Of a stretch of 17,301 nucleotides of DNA, positions 13,741-17,301 are shown piece after piece. Within the stretch, counting starts at the first letter, position 1, and the number at the start of each line of letters is the position of its first letter. The notes under the pieces were generated by a model. The model saw nothing but the letters and a program-made list of their open reading frames with translations. It was not told where the DNA came from and ran no database searches. The position numbers and the translations under genes were made by a program. This DNA comes from Heritagella caecorum (lineage in GTDB: Bacteria; Bacillota; Clostridia; Oscillospirales; Acutalibacteraceae), in assembly GCA_904419035.1 (NCBI GenBank), contig CAJFQL010000041.1, positions 1-17,301 of the forward strand, in the 5' to 3' direction.

Positions 13741-13769
13741 ATTGTACCGGGGGGCGGGTAAAAAGTCAA
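13741..13769 (-). promoter_or_regulatory. Promoter of the lacI-type gene
   Basis: TTGACT (13764-13769) and TACAAT (13741-13746) with a 17-base spacer on the minus strand, about 40 bases before the regulator ATG. The -35 box forms half of an inverted repeat GTCAAG/CTTGAC with the divergent -35 box. Confidence 0.8.
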
Positions 13770-13772
13770 GAA

Positions 13773-13780
13773 AAGCGCTT
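13773..13780. promoter_or_regulatory. Candidate second LacI-type operator core
   Basis: AAGCGCTT matches the AAnCGnTT core of many LacI/GalR operators. It is centred between the two divergent -35 boxes, within the larger GTCAAG...CTTGAC inverted repeat (13765-13783). An operator here would affect both promoters. The match is short, so this is a suggestion. Confidence 0.4.
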
Positions 13781-13807
13781 GACACCCGGTTAGTACAACG
13801 TTATACT
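13779..13807 (+). promoter_or_regulatory. Promoter of the hydrolase-AtuA operon
   Basis: A perfect TTGACA (13779-13784) and TATACT (13802-13807) with a 17-base spacer. The start would be about 40 bases before the CocE-type ATG at 13854. Confidence 0.87.
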
Positions 13808-13809
13808 AA
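13790..13809. promoter_or_regulatory. 20-bp palindromic operator overlapping the -10 box
   Basis: TTAGTA (13790-13795) and TACTAA (13804-13809) flank a central AACGTT (13797-13802). 18 of 20 positions are symmetric, and the centre is CG as in LacI-family operators. The site covers the spacer and the -10 of the operon promoter, so bound repressor would block RNA polymerase. The divergent LacI-type gene is the obvious regulator. Confidence 0.72.
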
Positions 13810-13853
13810 AAGCAAAGTTGGCCCCCATCGGGCCGGGACAGGGAGGATTTTGC

Positions 13854-15518
13854 ATGAGTGACGCCTGTGAAAGGATTCGCCAAAGCTATCGCAGCAGCGG
13901 CGTACCGGAACGGCAAACGGACATAGAATCGGGGGGAACCTGGGTGCCCTGCCGTGACGGCATAAAACTGCGCACCTTTTGGTACCGTCCCAAGGGGGGC
14001 GGCCCCTTCCCGGTGATCGTACAGCGCAGCTGCTACCCCCAGGCGGAAGACGGCTACCGCACCCACGGCCAGGAACTGGCGAAACGTGGGTACGGGTATC
14101 TCTGCCAGTTTTGCCGGGGCACCGGCGGCAGTGAAGGGGTGTGGGAACCCAACGTAAACGAAGCGGACGACGGCGCCGATTTTATCCGGTGGGTTAACGC
14201 CCTTTCCTGGGTGTCTGACATCGGGTACTGGGGATGCTCGTACCTGGCCAACACCGGCTGGGCCATTACCGGCGTGCTGCCGGAAAAAGTGCGCTCCATG
14301 CTGCTTTCCCATTACGGTACGGAGCGGTTTACCTCCGCCTACCAAAGCGGCATGTTCCGCCACGATATTCTCACCGCCTGGGCTATGGGCAACGCCGGGC
14401 GGCCGATTGACGCCGACTATCAGGCTTCGTGCCTATACCGCCCCCACAACCGGGTGGACGAAGCCATGTGGGGCGGGCCCCTTCCCTGGTACCGGGAATG
14501 GGTGAGCAACCCCCACCGCAGCGACCCCTACTGGCAAAAAGGGTATTGGGGCTTTCTTTCCGGGGCGCCGGAGCGGCTGAAAGTGCCGGTCTGCATCGTC
14601 GAAGGATGGTATGACCACCACCTGGGCAGCGCCATGGAAACGTACCACCGTTTGTCCCTCCAAGCGGCGGCCCACAGCCGGCTGATCATCGGGTGCTGGA
14701 ACCATGGCTTTGGCCCTTGTGCCGAAGGGAAAGTCCAGAACAACCTGCAAAACGACGAAGTACACCAAATGCTCGACTGGTTTGAAGAAACCCTGTGGCG
14801 CAAAGGAAAGCCGCCGCGCCGGGTGGATTGGTATGTGATCGGGGCGGACGCCTGGCGGCACTTCCCCGCTTACCCCACCGGCATGGACGAAATGAATCTA
14901 TACCTATCGTCTTCCGGGGCCCTCCTTCCTCAGGCACCGGCTTTATCGGGCGAAAACCACTATGTCTATGACCCGCAAAATCCCATTTTCACCCATGGGG
15001 CCGAATCCTTATTTGCTACGGGGCGGGAAGTCGGGTCCCTGCGCCAGCCCGAACCCGGTTGGCGGAAGGATGTCCTGTCGTTCCAGTCTGCGCCCCTAGC
15101 GGAGGAGAGAACCATCCTCGGGCGCATTCGCGTCGAACTATATGTGAAAAGCGACGCGCCCGACACAGCCTTTACCGCCCGTCTGATGGAAGTCACCCCC
15201 GACGGGGAAGCCTACTACCTGCGGGGGTCGATCGTCACCCTGGCCCATGAGGAACCCTATACCCCGGGCACGGTGCGGAAAGTATCGATGGACCTGTGGG
15301 ACGTAGCCTACTGCCTGCACAAAGGCGAGCGGCTGCGGCTGGATATCGCATCCTCCAACTTTCCCGAATATGCCGTGCACAGCAACCAGGCGGGCCTGTG
15401 GTCGGAGCAGACCGAAACCGTTCCGGCCCACCAGACCGTCTTGTCCGGCGGCGACACGCCGTCCCGTGTGATTTTGCCGGTGGAAACACCGGCCCTGCCC
15501 CGAAAGGAGTCCTGTTAA
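13854..15518 (+). CDS. CocE/NonD-family alpha/beta hydrolase (S15-type esterase or peptidase)
   Basis: A 554-residue protein with the X-Pro dipeptidyl-peptidase/cocaine-esterase layout. An N-terminal alpha/beta-hydrolase domain is opened by VPCRDGIKLRTFWYRP and the oxyanion region QRSCYP; a cap follows at about 155-235; the C-terminal jelly-roll starts near residue 400 (LGRIRVELYVKSDAPDTAFTARL). The predicted triad is Ser129 in GCSYLAN, Asp254 in GWYDHH and His284 in GCWNHG. There is no signal peptide, so the substrate must be imported or internal. The family cleaves esters and amides, including cocaine, acylated beta-lactams and X-Pro peptides; the true substrate is unknown. The ATG at 13854 has GGGAGG upstream. 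First gene of a three-gene operon under the LacI-type regulator, 1 base ahead of the AtuA gene. Confidence 0.9.
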   Translation: MSDACERIRQSYRSSGVPERQTDIESGGTWVPCRDGIKLRTFWYRPKGGGPFPVIVQRSCYPQAEDGYRTHGQELAKRGYGYLCQFCRGTGGSEGVWEPNVNEADDGADFIRWVNALSWVSDIGYWGCSYLANTGWAITGVLPEKVRSMLLSHYGTERFTSAYQSGMFRHDILTAWAMGNAGRPIDADYQASCLYRPHNRVDEAMWGGPLPWYREWVSNPHRSDPYWQKGYWGFLSGAPERLKVPVCIVEGWYDHHLGSAMETYHRLSLQAAAHSRLIIGCWNHGFGPCAEGKVQNNLQNDEVHQMLDWFEETLWRKGKPPRRVDWYVIGADAWRHFPAYPTGMDEMNLYLSSSGALLPQAPALSGENHYVYDPQNPIFTHGAESLFATGREVGSLRQPEPGWRKDVLSFQSAPLAEERTILGRIRVELYVKSDAPDTAFTARLMEVTPDGEAYYLRGSIVTLAHEEPYTPGTVRKVSMDLWDVAYCLHKGERLRLDIASSNFPEYAVHSNQAGLWSEQTETVPAHQTVLSGGDTPSRVILPVETPALPRKESC

Positions 15519-15519
15519 G

Positions 15520-16854
15520 ATGAAAACCCTTCGCATTGGTTCCGGCGCCGGGTACGGCGGTGACCGCATTGAACCCGCTGTTGACCTGATCCGCCGGGGG
15601 AATCTTTCGTATCTGATTTTCGAATGCCTGGCGGAACGCACCATCGCCCTGGCCCAGCTGGAAAAGCTTGGCGACCCCGAAAAGGGATATAACCCGCTGT
15701 TTACGTACCGCATGGCCCACATTTTGCCCGCACTCAAAGAACACCCGGTGACCATTATCACCAACATGGGCGCGGCCAACCCGCTGGCTGCGGCGCGCAA
15801 AGCCCGGGCGATGGCCGATGAAGCCGGGCTTTCCCATTTGCGCATTGCCGCCGTCACCGGGGACGACGTAATGCCGATCCTTTCCCCGTACCTGAAGGAA
15901 AACACCATGGAAACGGGGCGTCCCCTGCAAGAACTGGAAAACAGCCTGATTTCCGCCAACGCTTACATGGGCTGTGCCGGGATTGTGGAGGCCCTGCGCC
16001 AGGGGGCCGACCTGATCATCACCGGCCGGGTGGCCGACCCGGCCCTGGTTTTGGGGCCGCTGGTGTATGAATTCGGCTGGGCCATGGATGATTGGGACAA
16101 ACTGGGCAAAGGCACCCTGGCCGGGCACCTGCTGGAATGCGCCGGGCAGGTCACCGGCGGGTACTATGCCGACCCGGGGCGCAAAGATGTACCCGATCTA
16201 TGGAACCTGGGCTTCCCCATTGCCGAAGTCGGGGAAGACGGCAGCTTGACCATCACCAAGCTGCCCGATACCGGAGGCGTAGTCAATGAAGACACCTGCA
16301 AGGAACAGATCGTCTATGAACTGCAGGACCCCGCCCGGTATTACACCCCCGACTGTACCGCCGATTTCCAGATGGTGCATGTAGAGCAAACCGGCCCCGA
16401 CCGGGTGGCGGTCTATGGCGCCACCGGGCACCCCCACAACGGTAAATTGAAAGTCAGCGCCGGGTACCAGGATTGCTGGATTGGCGAAGGCCAAATCAGT
16501 TACGGCGGGCCCAACGCGCTGGCCCGGGCCCAGCTGGCCGGGCAGGTTGTGCGTAAGCGGTTGATGATAACCAACTGCCAGGTGGACGAACTCCGCGTCG
16601 ACCTCATGGGCGTAAACTCCCTGTATGGGGCTGCCTCGAAAGAGGCCCCCGCTCCCCAGGAAGTGCGGCTGCGGGTGGCGGCGCGCACCAAGTGCCGGGA
16701 AGAAGCCGAAAAAATTGGCAACGAAGTGGAAGCGCTGTACACCAACGGCCCCGCCGGGGGCGGCGGCGCGGTGAAAAACGTGCGCCGGATTGTGTCGGTG
16801 GCGTCGATCCTCATACCCCGGGATGCCGTCACATCCCATGTGACGATGCTGTAA
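15520..16854 (+). CDS. AtuA-family (DUF1446, acyclic terpene utilisation) protein
   Basis: The 444-residue protein carries the family's characteristic stretches: GSGAGYGGDRIEPAVDLI (7-24), LSYLIFECLAERTIAL (29-44), NMGAANPLAAARKA, IITGRVADPALVLGPLVYEFGW, and GHLLECAGQVTGGYYADPG. AtuA was named from the citronellol/geranylacetate cluster of Pseudomonas, where its biochemical step is not established. Relatives in other bacteria sit in many catabolic clusters. This copy lacks the roughly 100-residue C-terminal domain found fused in proteobacterial AtuA; that part is the next gene. Start ATG at 15520 with AAAGGAG 11 bases upstream, overlapping the hydrolase end. Membership is sure by motif; the reaction is unknown, and no terpene link is implied. 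Confidence 0.87.
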   Translation: MKTLRIGSGAGYGGDRIEPAVDLIRRGNLSYLIFECLAERTIALAQLEKLGDPEKGYNPLFTYRMAHILPALKEHPVTIITNMGAANPLAAARKARAMADEAGLSHLRIAAVTGDDVMPILSPYLKENTMETGRPLQELENSLISANAYMGCAGIVEALRQGADLIITGRVADPALVLGPLVYEFGWAMDDWDKLGKGTLAGHLLECAGQVTGGYYADPGRKDVPDLWNLGFPIAEVGEDGSLTITKLPDTGGVVNEDTCKEQIVYELQDPARYYTPDCTADFQMVHVEQTGPDRVAVYGATGHPHNGKLKVSAGYQDCWIGEGQISYGGPNALARAQLAGQVVRKRLMITNCQVDELRVDLMGVNSLYGAASKEAPAPQEVRLRVAARTKCREEAEKIGNEVEALYTNGPAGGGGAVKNVRRIVSVASILIPRDAVTSHVTML

Positions 16855-16868
16855 GGAGGTTGTCCCCT

Positions 16869-17168
16869 ATGAAACTGTATGATTTGGCTCATTCCCGCAC
16901 AGGGGATAAAGGCAATATTTCGGTAATCTCGCTGATCCCCTACCGGGCGGAGGATTACCCTTTATTGTGCGAAAAAGTCACGGCCGAAAAGGTCAAAGAA
17001 CACTTTTCCGGCATTGTGAAAGGTACCGTGACCCGGTATGAACTGCCCTGCCTGCCTGCGCTGAATTTCGTCATGGAAAACGCGCTGGGGGGCGGCGTCA
17101 CCCGTTCTTTAGCCGTCGACATGCACGGCAAAACCCTGGGGTTCCATTTACTGGACATGGAAATCTGA
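16869..17168 (+). CDS. Small AtuA C-terminal-domain-type protein
   Basis: A 99-residue protein reading LYDLAHSRTGDKGNISVISLIP near the start and YELPCLPALNFVMENALGGGVTRSLAVDMHGKTLGFHLLDM in its second half. The same pattern (A-x-R-(S/T)-GDKG-(N/D), ALNF, ALGGG-x-(T/R)-SL, D-x-x-GK, LLDM) forms the C-terminal domain of fused AtuA proteins in proteobacteria. The two genes here therefore appear to be a split form whose products act together. The ATG at 16869 has AAGGAGG 9 bases upstream, directly after the AtuA stop codon, so the pair is tightly coupled. No cofactor motif beyond GDKG is evident. It is the last gene of the operon; 36 bases later the second IS end begins. Confidence 0.85.
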   Translation: MKLYDLAHSRTGDKGNISVISLIPYRAEDYPLLCEKVTAEKVKEHFSGIVKGTVTRYELPCLPALNFVMENALGGGVTRSLAVDMHGKTLGFHLLDMEI

Positions 17169-17204
17169 TCGAATAAAAAAAGAACACCGGCCTTTTTTGA
17201 AAAC

Positions 17205-17301
17205 TGAACTGCCCCAGATTGTGCAGACAGTACAAAAAGAGCCCCTGGTGCAGGAATATTCGGTTTTAGCAGGAGTGGCGCAGCGAGAGCGGCGGCACTC
17301 C
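17205..17301 (+). mobile_element. Left end of a second IS3-type element (partial)
   Basis: From TGAACT at 17205 the sequence follows the left-hand IS end in order: CCAG, GACA-TA, ACAAA, then CCCCTGGTGCAGGAATATT against CCCCTGATGTAGGAAAATG in the first copy. The two are related but clearly not identical. The part in the window is only the non-coding left end plus an inverted repeat; the transposase would lie beyond 17301. The element faces out of the window, in the same direction as the AtuA operon. The call depends on similarity to the first copy and is therefore moderate. Confidence 0.6.
17272..17301 (+). repeat. Inverted repeat inside the right IS end
   Basis: GGAGTG (17272-17277) is mirrored by CACTCC (17296-17301). 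The inner CGC/GCG and GC/GC pairs are separated by single mismatches around a GAGA loop. It occupies roughly the place of the RBS-hiding hairpin in the left IS end, although the window stops before any start codon. Confidence 0.6.

Noticed and set aside
13768..13784. CcpA cre site around AAGCGCTTGACA
   Set aside because: The spacing after the CG does not fit the cre consensus (A instead of C at the required position); a LacI-type core or the overlap of two -35 boxes explains it better.
15138..16839. Several minus-strand open frames of 200-300 codons
   Set aside because: They lie opposite the hydrolase and AtuA genes, lack recognisable motifs and ribosome binding sites, and have shadow-type composition.
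1..17301. Composite transposon formed by the two IS ends
   Set aside because: The two ends differ considerably in sequence, and the cargo is housekeeping genes (leuAB, coaX, coaBC). Independent insertions are more likely.
1..17301. CRISPR arrays, tRNA or rRNA genes, prophage genes
   Set aside because: No regularly spaced repeats, no tRNA-like cloverleaf sequence and no rRNA stretches were seen; the Xre gene stands alone without phage neighbours.

Overview
The window looks like a chromosomal segment of a GC-rich Clostridia-type Firmicute, most likely a gut Oscillospiraceae/Ruminococcaceae-like anaerobe. The base composition is GC-rich (my estimate by eye is near 60 %). Other pointers are strong AAGGAGG-type ribosome binding sites, a T-box leader upstream of leuA, type III pantothenate kinases, an orphan ECF-transporter S subunit, and an IS3-type transposase N-terminus typical of that group. 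The species cannot be named from the sequence alone.

Layout. (1) 1-284: outward-facing left end of an IS3-family element with the start of orfA. (2) 329-3495, minus strand: leuA-leuB, with a consensus promoter and a leucine T-box (specifier CTC). (3) 3514-4224, minus: a histidine-phosphatase-fold protein that lacks the second catalytic His. It is divergent from an Xre regulator (4348-5049, plus). (4) 5128-6483, minus: a cytoplasmic GH32 fructosidase with its own promoter. (5) 6568-9825, minus: ECF S subunit, P1/S58-family hydrolase, and two tandem CoaX paralogues; the last three genes are joined by ATGA overlaps. This cluster is divergent from coaBC (10085-11287, plus). (6) 11344-13705, minus: LacI-family regulator, SDR oxidoreductase and a two-TM PH-like membrane protein. 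(7) 13854-17168, plus: CocE/NonD hydrolase, AtuA-family (DUF1446) protein and a separate small AtuA C-terminal-type protein, divergent from lacI. (8) 17205-17301: left end of a second, related IS3-type element, also facing outward.

Two regions deserve most attention. The first is a pantothenate/CoA neighbourhood: a putative vitamin S subunit, pantothenate kinase (CoaX) and CoaBC stand together with an Ntn-type P1 hydrolase and a second CoaX that has lost signature residues. It could salvage pantothenate from amides such as pantetheine or beta-alanyl compounds (inference). The second is a compact LacI-controlled module, hydrolase + AtuA + AtuA-small. It has clear divergent promoters and a near-perfect 20-bp palindrome with a central CG over the operon's -10 box, which points to an inducible catabolic system of unknown substrate.

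The segment is otherwise gene-dense and intact. The only intergenic stretch above 300 bases (3116-3513) is filled by the leuA promoter and T-box leader.
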